Assembly (NCBI RefSeq): GCF_023195515.1
Contig: NZ_JALPKR020000002.1
Location: 3,015,001 to 3,079,000 of the forward strand
Source of the DNA: Variovorax sp. S12S4
GTDB taxonomy: Bacteria > Pseudomonadota > Gammaproteobacteria > Burkholderiales > Burkholderiaceae_C
Direction of reading: 5' to 3'
Length of the DNA: 64,000 bases
This document shows, one piece after another, positions 46,245 through 54,447 of the stretch. The first letter of the stretch is position 1, and each line of letters opens with the position of its first letter. The notes under the pieces are model-generated. The model was given only the letters and a program-made list of their open reading frames with translations, had not been told where the DNA came from and searched no databases. The position numbers and the translations under genes are program-made.

Positions 46245-46919
46245 ATGAACAAGCTGCTCATGCATCCGGCGGCCAAGCCGGTGGTCTTCTTGCTGTGCCT
46301 GCTGCCGTTCGCGTGGCTGACCTATGGCGCATTCACCGACGGGCTGGGTGCGAACCCGGCCGAGTTCCTGATTCGCGCCACGGGCGACTGGAACTTGCGC
46401 TTCATCTGCATCGTGCTGGCCGTGACGCCGCTGCGCGTGATCGCCAAGGCGAACGCGCTCGCACGCTTTCGCCGCATGCTGGGCCTGTTCGCGTACTTCT
46501 ATGTGGTGGTGCACCTGCTGTGCTACAGCTGGTTCGACATGGGCTTCGAGTGGGCCGAGATCGCCAAGGACATTGCCAAGCGGCCGTTCATCCTGGTGGG
46601 GTTCACGGCCTTCGTGCTGCTGACGCCGCTGGCCGCCACATCGTTCAACCGCGCGATCAAGGCACTGGGCGCCAAGCGCTGGCAAATGCTGCACAAGCTG
46701 GTCTACCTGATCGCCGGCCTCGGCCTGCTGCACTTCTTCTGGATGCGCGCGGGCAAGAACAACTTTGCCGAGGTGTTCGTCTACGCGGCAATCGTCGCGG
46801 TGTTGCTGGGGTGGCGCGTGTGGAACTACGCGAGCAAGCGCAAGCCGAAGCCCTCGGCGGGCGCTCGCGGCGGCAGTAGCGGCAACGAGAAGTCGCTGGG
46901 CCGCAGCAGCGCCGGCTGA
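46245..46919 (+). CDS. msrQ: MsrQ heme-binding membrane subunit
   Basis: MsrQ is a b-type heme membrane protein that feeds electrons to MsrP. The 224-residue protein has six membrane helices, with His residues in YVVVHLLCYSWFDMGFEW, WQMLHKLVYLIAGLGLLHFF as ligand candidates. The C-terminal tail is basic and variable. It belongs to the msrPQ operon. The gene converges with lysA; a dyad lies between them. Confidence 0.95.
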   Translation: MNKLLMHPAAKPVVFLLCLLPFAWLTYGAFTDGLGANPAEFLIRATGDWNLRFICIVLAVTPLRVIAKANALARFRRMLGLFAYFYVVVHLLCYSWFDMGFEWAEIAKDIAKRPFILVGFTAFVLLTPLAATSFNRAIKALGAKRWQMLHKLVYLIAGLGLLHFFWMRAGKNNFAEVFVYAAIVAVLLGWRVWNYASKRKPKPSAGARGGSSGNEKSLGRSSAG

Positions 46920-46922
46920 CGC

Positions 46923-46967
46923 GCTGATCGGCCCGCCCAAGGCGCACGGCGGCTGCGGCGGATCAGC
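46923..46967. terminator. Dyad between the convergent msrQ and lysA
   Basis: GCTGATC (46923-46929) is repeated as GATCAGC (46961-46967), and neighbouring G/C-rich sequences extend the pairing. It lies between convergent gene ends and overlaps the lysA stop. No T-run is present, so it is a candidate hairpin only. Confidence 0.35.
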
Positions 46968-48243
46968 CCTCGATCCGCTCGCTGCGCAGCTGGTCTTCCA
47001 TCGTCTCGCGGCGACGGATCAGGGTGGCGCTCTGGCCGCTCACCAGCACTTCGGCGGCCCGGCCGCGCGTGTTGTAGTTGCTGGCCATGCTCATGCAATA
47101 GGCGCCTGCCGACAGCACGGCCAGCAGGTCGCCGGACACCACGTTGAGCGCACGGTCGCGGCCAATCCAGTCGCCGCTTTCGCAAACCGGGCCGACCACG
47201 TCGTAGACCGGCGCGCTGCCCGCACGGATGCGCAGCGGCACGATCTGCTGGAACGCCTGGTACATCGCCGGGCGGGGCAGGTCGTTCATAGCCGCATCGA
47301 CGATGCAGAAATTCTTGTCTTCGCCCGGCTTGGTGTAGAGCACCTCGGTCACGCACACGCCTGCATTGCCGACCAGCGAACGGCCCGGCTCGATGACCAG
47401 CTTGCGCCGACCGAAGCCGCGGGCGTCGAGCCGCGCGAGCAGCTGCTGCCAGAGCGCATCGGCCTTGGGCGGCACTTCGCCGTTGTAGTCGATGCCCAGG
47501 CCGCCGCCGAAGTCCAGGTGATGGATGGGCACGCCGGCCGCTTCGATGGCTTCGACCAGGTCGAGTATCCGGTCGCAGGCATCCAGGTAGGGCGAGGCTT
47601 CGGTGATCTGCGAGCCAATGTGGCAGTCGATGCCCACCACCTCGAGCCCCGGAAGCCTGGCGGCATGGCGATAAGCCTCGACCGCGCGGTCATGGGCGAT
47701 GCCGAACTTGTTGCCCTTCAAGCCGGTGGAGATGTACGGGTGCGTCTTCGGATCGACATTCGGGTTGATGCGGATGCTGATGGGCGCGCGGCGCCCTTCA
47801 GCCAGCGCCACTTCGTTGAGCACGTCGAGCTCGGCTTCGCTCTCGACATTGAAGCAAGCAATGCCGGCCGCGAGCGCCTGCCGCATTTCGGCGCGGGTCT
47901 TGCCCACGCCCGAGAAGATGATCTTTGCCGGATCGGCGCCCACGGCCAGCACACGGGCCAGCTCGCCGCCCGAAACGATGTCGAACCCGCAGCCCGCCTC
48001 GGCGAACACGCGCAGCACGCCGAGCGATGAATTCGCCTTCATCGCGTAGCAGATCAGGGCTTCGCGGCCCTCGAAGCCGCGCTGGTAGGCCGCCAACGCG
48101 TCCAGCATCCATTGCTTCGAATAGACAAACAAGGGGGTGCCGTGTTCGCGGGCGAGGGCGTCGAGGCTCAGGCCCTCGACATGGAGCGCGCCGTCGCGAT
48201 GCGCGATGTGCGGATGGCCCGGAAGGAGAGGGGCGTTCGTCAC
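46963..48243 (-). CDS. lysA: Diaminopimelate decarboxylase
   Basis: LysA makes lysine from meso-diaminopimelate in the last step of the pathway, using pyridoxal phosphate. The 426-residue protein has the PLP-binding Lys69 (ALICYAMKANSS), the HIGSQI block, EPGRSLVGNAGVCVTEVLYT and the CESGD motif of the neighbouring subunit site. The start is a GTG (48241-48243) that overlaps the stop of the LptM-like gene (GTGA). The two genes are therefore coupled. Confidence 0.96.
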   Translation of the reverse strand: MTNAPLLPGHPHIAHRDGALHVEGLSLDALAREHGTPLFVYSKQWMLDALAAYQRGFEGREALICYAMKANSSLGVLRVFAEAGCGFDIVSGGELARVLAVGADPAKIIFSGVGKTRAEMRQALAAGIACFNVESEAELDVLNEVALAEGRRAPISIRINPNVDPKTHPYISTGLKGNKFGIAHDRAVEAYRHAARLPGLEVVGIDCHIGSQITEASPYLDACDRILDLVEAIEAAGVPIHHLDFGGGLGIDYNGEVPPKADALWQQLLARLDARGFGRRKLVIEPGRSLVGNAGVCVTEVLYTKPGEDKNFCIVDAAMNDLPRPAMYQAFQQIVPLRIRAGSAPVYDVVGPVCESGDWIGRDRALNVVSGDLLAVLSAGAYCMSMASNYNTRGRAAEVLVSGQSATLIRRRETMEDQLRSERIEG

Positions 48244-48518
48244 TTCGGCACTCCGGGGCTGGTGGCATTGCCGGTTGGGGCAGCCGGCGCACTGCTGGCC
48301 GCGGCGGGCTTGGGCGCGGCTTCAGCGTCGGCAGCGCGCGAGCCGCCGGGCGTGAGCAACTGCGGCAGGGTCGCGCGCTGCGCGGCCGCCGGATCGGTCG
48401 GTAGATAGAGCGGCCCACGCTGCCCGCAAGCGCCCAGGGCGCCCGCTACCGCAGCCAGGCAGACCATGAGCGCAGCGCGGCTGGAGGCGCTCACTAGAAT
48501 TTGACGAACATTCAACAT
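48240..48518 (-). CDS. lptM: LptM-like small lipoprotein (YifL)
   Basis: The 92-residue lipoprotein has a signal ending in a lipobox, [20 protein letters not shown], and then the family signature [10 protein letters not shown]. LptM stabilises maturation of LptD in the lipopolysaccharide export machine. The Ala/Pro tail is variable. The start at 48518 lies 12 bases from the cyaY start on the other strand; the stop overlaps lysA. The lptM-lysA order is usual in beta- and gammaproteobacteria. Confidence 0.88.
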   Translation of the reverse strand: MLNVRQILVSASSRAALMVCLAAVAGALGACGQRGPLYLPTDPAAAQRATLPQLLTPGGSRAADAEAAPKPAAASSAPAAPTGNATSPGVPK

Positions 48519-48530
48519 AACGAAATTGTA

Positions 48531-48863
48531 ATGACCGACTCCGAATACATGGACCGCGCCGAAGCTGCGCTCGCCGCCATCGAGCAAGGCTGCGACCGCA
48601 TCAACGATGCAACCGACGCCGACATCGACAACCAGCGGGTGGGCGGGATGATCACGATTTCATTCAAGAACGGCAGCCAGCTGATCGTGAACCTGCAGAA
48701 GCCGCTGCAGGAAATCTGGCTGGCCGCGCGCTCCGGCGGCTATCACTACCGCTTCGACGGCAAGGCCTGGGTCGACACCAAGACCGGCGAGGAGTTCTTC
48801 GGCAACCTGTCGCGCGAGGCAAGCCTGCAAGCCGGGCAGCCGCTGGAGTTTGCGGCCCCCTGA
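48531..48863 (+). CDS. cyaY: Frataxin-like iron-donor protein CyaY
   Basis: CyaY binds iron and regulates iron-sulfur cluster assembly on IscS/IscU. The 110-residue protein has an acidic first helix ([20 protein letters not shown]) and the beta-sheet with [20 protein letters not shown] and [13 protein letters not shown] of the frataxin family. It starts only 12 bases from the divergent lptM start, so its promoter overlaps the lptM region. It converges with mrcA, which ends 12 bases away. Confidence 0.95.
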   Translation: MTDSEYMDRAEAALAAIEQGCDRINDATDADIDNQRVGGMITISFKNGSQLIVNLQKPLQEIWLAARSGGYHYRFDGKAWVDTKTGEEFFGNLSREASLQAGQPLEFAAP

Positions 48864-48875
48864 CTCTGCTCATTC

Positions 48876-51284
48876 TCAATTCCTAAAGAGGTCGAGAATC
48901 CGATTGCGTTCTTCAGGCGGCGGAGGCGGGCTCACCGGCACGCCGCTCAGTGACTCCGCGGGCGGCGTGGCGGGGGTCTCCACGCCAAGGCTGGAGACGC
49001 CGCGGCCCGGCGCGTAGTCGTCGTAGTACCACTCACCGCCAACGCTCACGACGCCAGCCGGCGGGGTGGTGGAAAGATCGGTCACGGGCACGCCCTTGAT
49101 GGCGGTTTCCATGTAGTTGATCCAGATCGGCAGGCTCAAGCCGCCGCCGGTTTCGCGGTCGCCCAGGTTGCGCGGCGTGTCGTAGCCGATCCAGGAAATG
49201 GCGGTCATGGTGGGCTGGAAGCCGGCAAACCAGGCGTCGAGCGAGTCGTTGGTGGTGCCCGTCTTACCGTAGAGGTCGGGCCGCTTGAGCATGGCCTGCG
49301 CCTTGGCCGCCGTGCCGGCGCGCGTAATGGATTGCAGCAGCGAATCCATGATGAAGGCGTTGCGCTGGGGAATGGCCCGGATCGTCTCGTTGAGCAGCGG
49401 CGGCTGCTTGTCGACCAGCACCCGGTCCTTGTGGTCGGTAATGCGGGTGACCAGGTATGGATTGACGCGGTAGCCGCCGTTGGCAAATACCGAGTAGCCC
49501 ACGGCCATCTGCATCGGCGTGACCGCTCCGGCGCCCAGCGCCATGGGCAGGTAGGCGGGGTGCTTGTCCTTGTCGAAGCCGAAATTGGTGATCCATTCCT
49601 GCGCATAGCGCGTGCCGATGGATTGCAGGATTCGGATCGACACCAGGTTCTTCGACTTCATGAGCGCGGTGCGCATCGACATCGGGCCGTCGTAGCCACC
49701 GCCGTAGTTCTTGGGCTCCCAGGGCTGGCCGCCCGTGGTGCCGGCATCGAAGAAGAGCGGTCCGTCGTTGATCACCGTGGAAGGCGTGAAGCCCTTCTCG
49801 AGCGCGGCCGAGTAGATGAACGGCTTGAAGCTCGAACCCGGCTGGCGCCAGGCCTGCGTGACGTGGTTGAACTTGTTCTTGCCGAAGTCGAAGCCCCCCA
49901 CCAGCGCCTTGATGGCGCCATCGCGCGGATCCATGGCGACGAAGGCGCCTTCCACTTCGGGCAGCTGGGTGATCTCCCAGGTGTTCTTGGGCGTCTTCAC
50001 CACGCGGATCACGGCGCCGCGGCGGATCTTGATGTTGGGCGGTGCCTTGTCGGAAAGGCCGGATTGCGCGGGCTTGAGGCCTTCTCCGGTGATCTGCACC
50101 GGGTCGCCGTTGCCGCGGACGGCCGAGATTTCCTTGGCGCTGGCCTTGAGCACCACCGCCGACATCACGTCGCCGTTGTCGGGGTGGTCGGTCAGCGCGT
50201 CGTCCACGGCTTCGTCGAGTTCCTTGGGGTCGTTCGGAAGATCGACGAATTTCTCGGGGCCGCGATAGATCTGGCGCCGCTCGTAGTCCATGATGCCCTT
50301 GCGCAGCGCCTTGTATGCGGCGGCCTGGTCGGCGGCCACCAGCGAGGTGTACACCTTCAGGCCGCGGGTGTAGGTGCTGTCGCCGTATTGCGCATACATG
50401 AGCTGGCGCACGGTTTCGGCCACGTACTCGGCGTGCAGGCGGTTCGGGTCCGCCGCGTCGCGCAGGTGCAACTCTTCCTTCTTGGCTTGGGCAGCCTGCT
50501 CGGCCGTGATGAAGCCTGCGTCCTGCATGCGGTCGATCACATAGAACTGGCGCCCGCGCGCGCGCTGCGGATTGTTGACCGGGTTGTTGGCGCCCGGTGC
50601 CTTCGGCAGGCCGGCCAGCATGGCCGCCTCGGCAATGGAAAGATCCTGCAGCGGCTTGCCGAAATACGCTTCGGAGGCCGCGGCAAAACCGTAGGCGCGG
50701 TTGCCCAGGTAGATCTGGTTCAGGTAGATCTCGAAGATCTGGTCCTTGGTAAGCAGGTGCTCCAGCTTGAAGGTGAGCAGCACTTCGTAGATCTTGCGGG
50801 TGAGCGTTTTCTCCGAACTCAGGTAGACATTGCGCGCTACCTGCATCGTGATGGTCGAGGCGCCCTGGCTCTTCACGCGGTTCATGTTGGCCAGCCCCGC
50901 GCGCACCATGCCCTTGTAGTCGACGCCGCCATGGTCGTAGAAGCGCGTGTCTTCAGCGGCCAACACCGCTTCCTTCACCAGTTTGGGGATCGCCGCGATC
51001 GGCGTAAGGTTGCGCCGTTCCTCGCCGAATTCGCCGATCAAAATGCCTTCGGCCGAGAAAACCCGCAGCGGCAGCTTCGGCCGGTAGTCGGACAGCTCGG
51101 AAATATCCGGCAGATTGGGGTAGGCAACCGCCAGGGCGACCGCGACCACGCACAGAACGGCCAGCGCACCGGCCGCGGCAATGCCGAATCCCCAGGCCAT
51201 GAAGCGCAGCAGCCATTTGAGCCAGGCTGGGCGTGTGGGGGAGGGAGTCTTGGCTGGCCCTTTAGGGCGTGAGGTTTCTTGCAT
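48876..51284 (-). CDS. mrcA: Penicillin-binding protein 1A (bifunctional)
   Basis: PBP1A polymerises and cross-links peptidoglycan. The 802-residue protein has an N-terminal cytoplasmic tail, one transmembrane segment, a glycosyltransferase domain (AAEDTRFYDHGGVDYKGMVR; catalytic Glu in the E-D-T-R block) and a transpeptidase domain with S-x-x-K in PGSSFKPFIYSA, S-x-N in MKSKNLVSIRIL and KTG in YGKTGTTNDSLDAWFAG. ATG 51282-51284 is chosen; a TATAAT on the minus strand at 51308-51313 lies just upstream. It is divergent from pilM, an arrangement common in proteobacteria. Confidence 0.96.
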   Translation of the reverse strand: MQETSRPKGPAKTPSPTRPAWLKWLLRFMAWGFGIAAAGALAVLCVVAVALAVAYPNLPDISELSDYRPKLPLRVFSAEGILIGEFGEERRNLTPIAAIPKLVKEAVLAAEDTRFYDHGGVDYKGMVRAGLANMNRVKSQGASTITMQVARNVYLSSEKTLTRKIYEVLLTFKLEHLLTKDQIFEIYLNQIYLGNRAYGFAAASEAYFGKPLQDLSIAEAAMLAGLPKAPGANNPVNNPQRARGRQFYVIDRMQDAGFITAEQAAQAKKEELHLRDAADPNRLHAEYVAETVRQLMYAQYGDSTYTRGLKVYTSLVAADQAAAYKALRKGIMDYERRQIYRGPEKFVDLPNDPKELDEAVDDALTDHPDNGDVMSAVVLKASAKEISAVRGNGDPVQITGEGLKPAQSGLSDKAPPNIKIRRGAVIRVVKTPKNTWEITQLPEVEGAFVAMDPRDGAIKALVGGFDFGKNKFNHVTQAWRQPGSSFKPFIYSAALEKGFTPSTVINDGPLFFDAGTTGGQPWEPKNYGGGYDGPMSMRTALMKSKNLVSIRILQSIGTRYAQEWITNFGFDKDKHPAYLPMALGAGAVTPMQMAVGYSVFANGGYRVNPYLVTRITDHKDRVLVDKQPPLLNETIRAIPQRNAFIMDSLLQSITRAGTAAKAQAMLKRPDLYGKTGTTNDSLDAWFAGFQPTMTAISWIGYDTPRNLGDRETGGGLSLPIWINYMETAIKGVPVTDLSTTPPAGVVSVGGEWYYDDYAPGRGVSSLGVETPATPPAESLSGVPVSPPPPPEERNRILDLFRN

Positions 51285-51522
51285 GTGGGCCCGGAGAATC
51301 ACCTGACATTATAAAAAGCCGCCCTCTTGCCGAGGACCGAACTTTGGCGCATCGTTGCGGGCTAAACCAAAAGTTACTGAATGTGGCTACAACGTCAGCT
51401 TTTGACAACGGTCCCCAGGCTTGGAGCCCGCGGTTGCTTGGTTGCAAGTACGCCTCCTGCTAGCATGCAACCGAACGCAATTTTTTCCATTGGTTACAAA
51501 TGCAGGGGTAAAGGGACCTAAC

Positions 51523-52602
51523 TTGGCTGCTTTCGGATCATTGTTTCGTCGTCAGAACGCCCCCATGCTCGGCTTGGACGTCAGTTCGTCCAGCGTCAAG
51601 CTGGTCGAGCTCGGCCGTGAGGCCAGCGGCAAGCTGGTTCTGGAGCGGTGTGCGATCGAACCCCTCGAGCGGGGCTGGATCACTGACGGCAACGTCGAAA
51701 AGTTCGATGAAGTGGCCGAAGCCGTCCGCCGCGTCGTGCGCAAGAGCGGCACCCGCACGCGCAATGTGGCGCTGGCGCTGCCTCCTTCGGCCGTCATTAC
51801 CAAGAAGATCATTCTTCCGGGCGGCATGAGCGAGCAGGAACTCGAACTGCAGGTCGAGTCCGAAGCCAACCAATACATTCCCTTTTCGCTGGACGAAGTC
51901 AGTCTCGACTTTTGCGTGACCGGCCAGAGCGCGGCCTCCGCCGGCGATGTCGAGGTGCTGATTGCCGCGTCCCGCAAGGAAAAGGTCCAGGACCGCGAAG
52001 GGTTGGCCGAAGCGGCCGGCCTGAAGGCGATGATCCTGGACGTCGAGTCTTATGCATCGCGCCTTGCAACCGCCCGCCTGATCGAGCAACTGCCGGGCAA
52101 GGGCCTCGACGCCGTTGTGGCGCTTTTCGAAGTGGGCGCCTTCACCACCAGCATGCAGGTGCTGCGCAACCAGGAGGTGCTGTACGACCGCGACCAGGCT
52201 TTCGGCGGCGCCCAGTTGACCCAGCTGATCGTGCGCCAGTACGGCTTTTCCGCCGAAGAGGCCGAAGCCAAGAAGCGCAGCGGCGACCTGCCTGACGACT
52301 ACGGCTCCAGCGTTCTGAAGCCCTTCGTGGAAAGCATTGCGCAGGAAATTGCCCGTGCACTGCAGTTCTTCTTTACCAGCACGCCGCACAACCGCGTCGA
52401 CTATGTGCTGCTCGCCGGCGGTTCGGCCTCGTTGCCGAGCCTGACCAGCGCCGTCACCCGTCAGACCTCCTTTGCCTGTTCGCTCGTGAATCCGTTCGAC
52501 GGCATGGAGATGGGTCCCAACATCCGTGAGAAGAAGGTCCGGCGCGAGGCGCCTTCCTATCTGACCTCCTGCGGTCTCGCCATGCGGAGGTTCGTGCAGT
52601 GA
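51523..52602 (+). CDS. pilM: Type IV pilus assembly protein PilM
   Basis: PilM is an actin-like cytoplasmic ATPase-fold protein that binds PilN at the inner membrane in type IV pili. The 359-residue protein has LGLDVSSSSVKLVEL near the N-terminus, QVESEANQYIPFSLDEVSLD and LAGGSASLPSLTSAV, all typical. A TTG at 51523 with AAGGGA (51511-51515 area) is the likely start, giving LAAFGSLFRRQNAPMLGLD. It overlaps pilN by four bases. The divergent region to mrcA (51285-51522) holds the promoter, but I could not fix it. Confidence 0.95.
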   Translation: MAAFGSLFRRQNAPMLGLDVSSSSVKLVELGREASGKLVLERCAIEPLERGWITDGNVEKFDEVAEAVRRVVRKSGTRTRNVALALPPSAVITKKIILPGGMSEQELELQVESEANQYIPFSLDEVSLDFCVTGQSAASAGDVEVLIAASRKEKVQDREGLAEAAGLKAMILDVESYASRLATARLIEQLPGKGLDAVVALFEVGAFTTSMQVLRNQEVLYDRDQAFGGAQLTQLIVRQYGFSAEEAEAKKRSGDLPDDYGSSVLKPFVESIAQEIARALQFFFTSTPHNRVDYVLLAGGSASLPSLTSAVTRQTSFACSLVNPFDGMEMGPNIREKKVRREAPSYLTSCGLAMRRFVQ

Positions 52603-53219
52603 TCCTCATCAATTTGCTTCCGCATCGCGAAGCCGCGCGCAAGCGGCGCCGCGAAGCTTTCTACGGCACCCTGGGCGCCGCGGCTATCCTGGGCGGCGTG
52701 ATCGCGGGCCTCGGCTTTCTCTGGTTCGAGGCGCAAATCTCGGCCCAGCAGGCCAAGAACAATTTCCTGAAGACCGAAATCACCAAGCTCGATGCCGAGA
52801 TCAAGGAGATCTCGACGCTGCAACAGGAAATTGCAGCCCTGCGTGCGCGCCAGCAGGCGGTTGAAGACCTCCAGGGCGACCGCAACCTGCCGGTGCACCT
52901 GCTCAATGAACTGGTTCGGCAACTGCCCGACGGCGCCTACATCACCAGCATGAAGCAGGACAACCAGACGGTCACGCTGCAAGGCATGGCGCAGTCGAAC
53001 GAGCGTGTTTCCGAACTGCTGCGCAACCTGGGCAACAACAGCCCGTGGCTGGTCAAGCCGGAGCTGGTCGAAATTACTTCCGCAACGGTGAGCCTGAGCC
53101 AGCGCGACCAGCGCCGCGTGGCGAACTTCACGATGCGCATCGGCCTCAAGCGGCCGACCGACGCGCAGAAGGCCGCGGCTGAGAAAGCCTTGGCCACAGC
53201 GGCGCAGGTCAAGGGGTAG
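52599..53219 (+). CDS. pilN: Type IV pilus assembly protein PilN
   Basis: PilN is a bitopic inner-membrane protein of the pilus alignment complex. The 206-residue protein begins with the conserved INLLPHREAARKRRREAF (the PilM-binding motif), then a transmembrane segment (GTLGAAAILGGVIAGLGFLW) and a coiled coil (KLDAEIKEISTLQQEIAALR) before a ferredoxin-like periplasmic domain. Its start overlaps the pilM stop by four bases, and pilO follows after eight. Confidence 0.95.
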   Translation: MILINLLPHREAARKRRREAFYGTLGAAAILGGVIAGLGFLWFEAQISAQQAKNNFLKTEITKLDAEIKEISTLQQEIAALRARQQAVEDLQGDRNLPVHLLNELVRQLPDGAYITSMKQDNQTVTLQGMAQSNERVSELLRNLGNNSPWLVKPELVEITSATVSLSQRDQRRVANFTMRIGLKRPTDAQKAAAEKALATAAQVKG

Positions 53220-53227
53220 GACGGATC

Positions 53228-53908
53228 ATGGCAAGCAATCGCCCCTCTCAAAAGATAGACGTCGGCGCCGCATTTCGTGGCTTCGGCGACCAGTTCCGCA
53301 ACCTGAATCCGAACGATCCGGCCAGCTGGCCGCCAGTGCCCCGCTATGCCTTGTGCCTGGCGGTGACGGCAATGGTGCTGGTCGGCCTGTGGTTCCTGTG
53401 GCTCACCAACTCGAACGACGAACTCGAAAGCGAGCGCGCCAAGGAAGTCACGCTGCGCGCCGACTACCAGAAGAAGGTCGCACTGGCCGCCAACCTCGAA
53501 CTGCTGAAGAAGCAGCGCGAGCAGGTGCAGCAATATGTGACGCTGCTCGAGAAGCAGCTGCCGAGCAAGGCGGAAATGGACGCACTGCTGTCCGACATCA
53601 ACCAGGCCGGCCTCGGCCGCAGCCTGCAGTTCGAGCTGTTCCGTCCGGGGCAGGTTTCGGTCAAGGACTACTACGCGGAACTGCCGATCGCCGTGCGTGT
53701 GACCGGCCGCTACCACGACATCGGCTCGTTTGCCGCCGACGTCGCGGGCCTCTCCCGCATCGTGACGCTGAACAACCTGACGATCACTCCGCAAAAAGAC
53801 AAGGACGGCGCCCTGACGATGGATGCCACGGCCCGCACCTACCGCTATCTCGATGACGAAGAGCGCGCGGCCCAGAAACGCGCTGCGGCGCCAAAGGCGA
53901 AGAAATGA
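53228..53908 (+). CDS. pilO: Type IV pilus assembly protein PilO
   Basis: PilO forms a heterodimer with PilN in the inner-membrane alignment complex. The 226-residue protein has one transmembrane segment (ALCLAVTAMVLVGLWFLWLT), a coiled coil (YQKKVALAANLELLKKQREQ, VQQYVTLLEKQLPSKAEMDA) and the periplasmic ferredoxin-like domain with GLGRSLQFELFRPG. The N-terminal PSQKIDVGAAFRGFGDQFRN is conserved in betaproteobacterial PilO. It overlaps pilP by four bases. Confidence 0.95.
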   Translation: MASNRPSQKIDVGAAFRGFGDQFRNLNPNDPASWPPVPRYALCLAVTAMVLVGLWFLWLTNSNDELESERAKEVTLRADYQKKVALAANLELLKKQREQVQQYVTLLEKQLPSKAEMDALLSDINQAGLGRSLQFELFRPGQVSVKDYYAELPIAVRVTGRYHDIGSFAADVAGLSRIVTLNNLTITPQKDKDGALTMDATARTYRYLDDEERAAQKRAAAPKAKK

Positions 53909-54447
53909 GGACGATCGCCAAACTCCTGTGGCTGGCAGCGGCCGCAATGGGCTTGAGCGCCTGTGCCGATTCGGAGCAGGAAGACCTGCGCCGCTGGATG
54001 GTCGAGCAGCGCGCCCAAGTCAAGCCCAACGTGCCGCCGATCACCGAGCCCAAGAAATTCACGCCCCAGACCTATACCGAAGGGGCTGCTTTCGAGCCGT
54101 TCAACCTGCTGAAGCTCACCCAGGCACTGCGCCGCGAATCGAACCAGCCCAGCACGTCGGAGCTGATCGCGCCTGAACTGGCGCGTCGCAAGGAAGCGCT
54201 CGAAGCCTTCCCGCTCGACTCGATGGCCATGGTGGGCAGCATGAACCGCAACGGCCAGCCGGTGGCGCTGGTCCGTGTCGACAAGCTCCTCTACAAGGTG
54301 CGCGTCGGCGAGTACCTGGGGCTCAACTACGGGCGCATTACCCGTATCAACGAAACCGAAGTCGCCTTGCGTGAAATCGTGCAAGACGCCGCCGGTGAAT
54401 GGATCGAACGCGTGGCGACATTGCAGCTGCAAGAGAGTGCGAAATGA
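53905..54447 (+). CDS. pilP: Type IV pilus lipoprotein PilP
   Basis: PilP is a periplasmic lipoprotein connecting PilNO to the PilQ secretin. The 180-residue protein has a lipobox (AAAMGLSACAD, lipid-modified Cys near residue 19) and the beta-sandwich homology region with MAMVGSMNRNGQPVALVRVD and YLGLNYGRITRINETEVAL that binds PilQ. It overlaps pilO upstream and pilQ downstream by four bases each, so the complex is made from one coupled message. Confidence 0.95.
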   Translation: MRTIAKLLWLAAAAMGLSACADSEQEDLRRWMVEQRAQVKPNVPPITEPKKFTPQTYTEGAAFEPFNLLKLTQALRRESNQPSTSELIAPELARRKEALEAFPLDSMAMVGSMNRNGQPVALVRVDKLLYKVRVGEYLGLNYGRITRINETEVALREIVQDAAGEWIERVATLQLQESAK

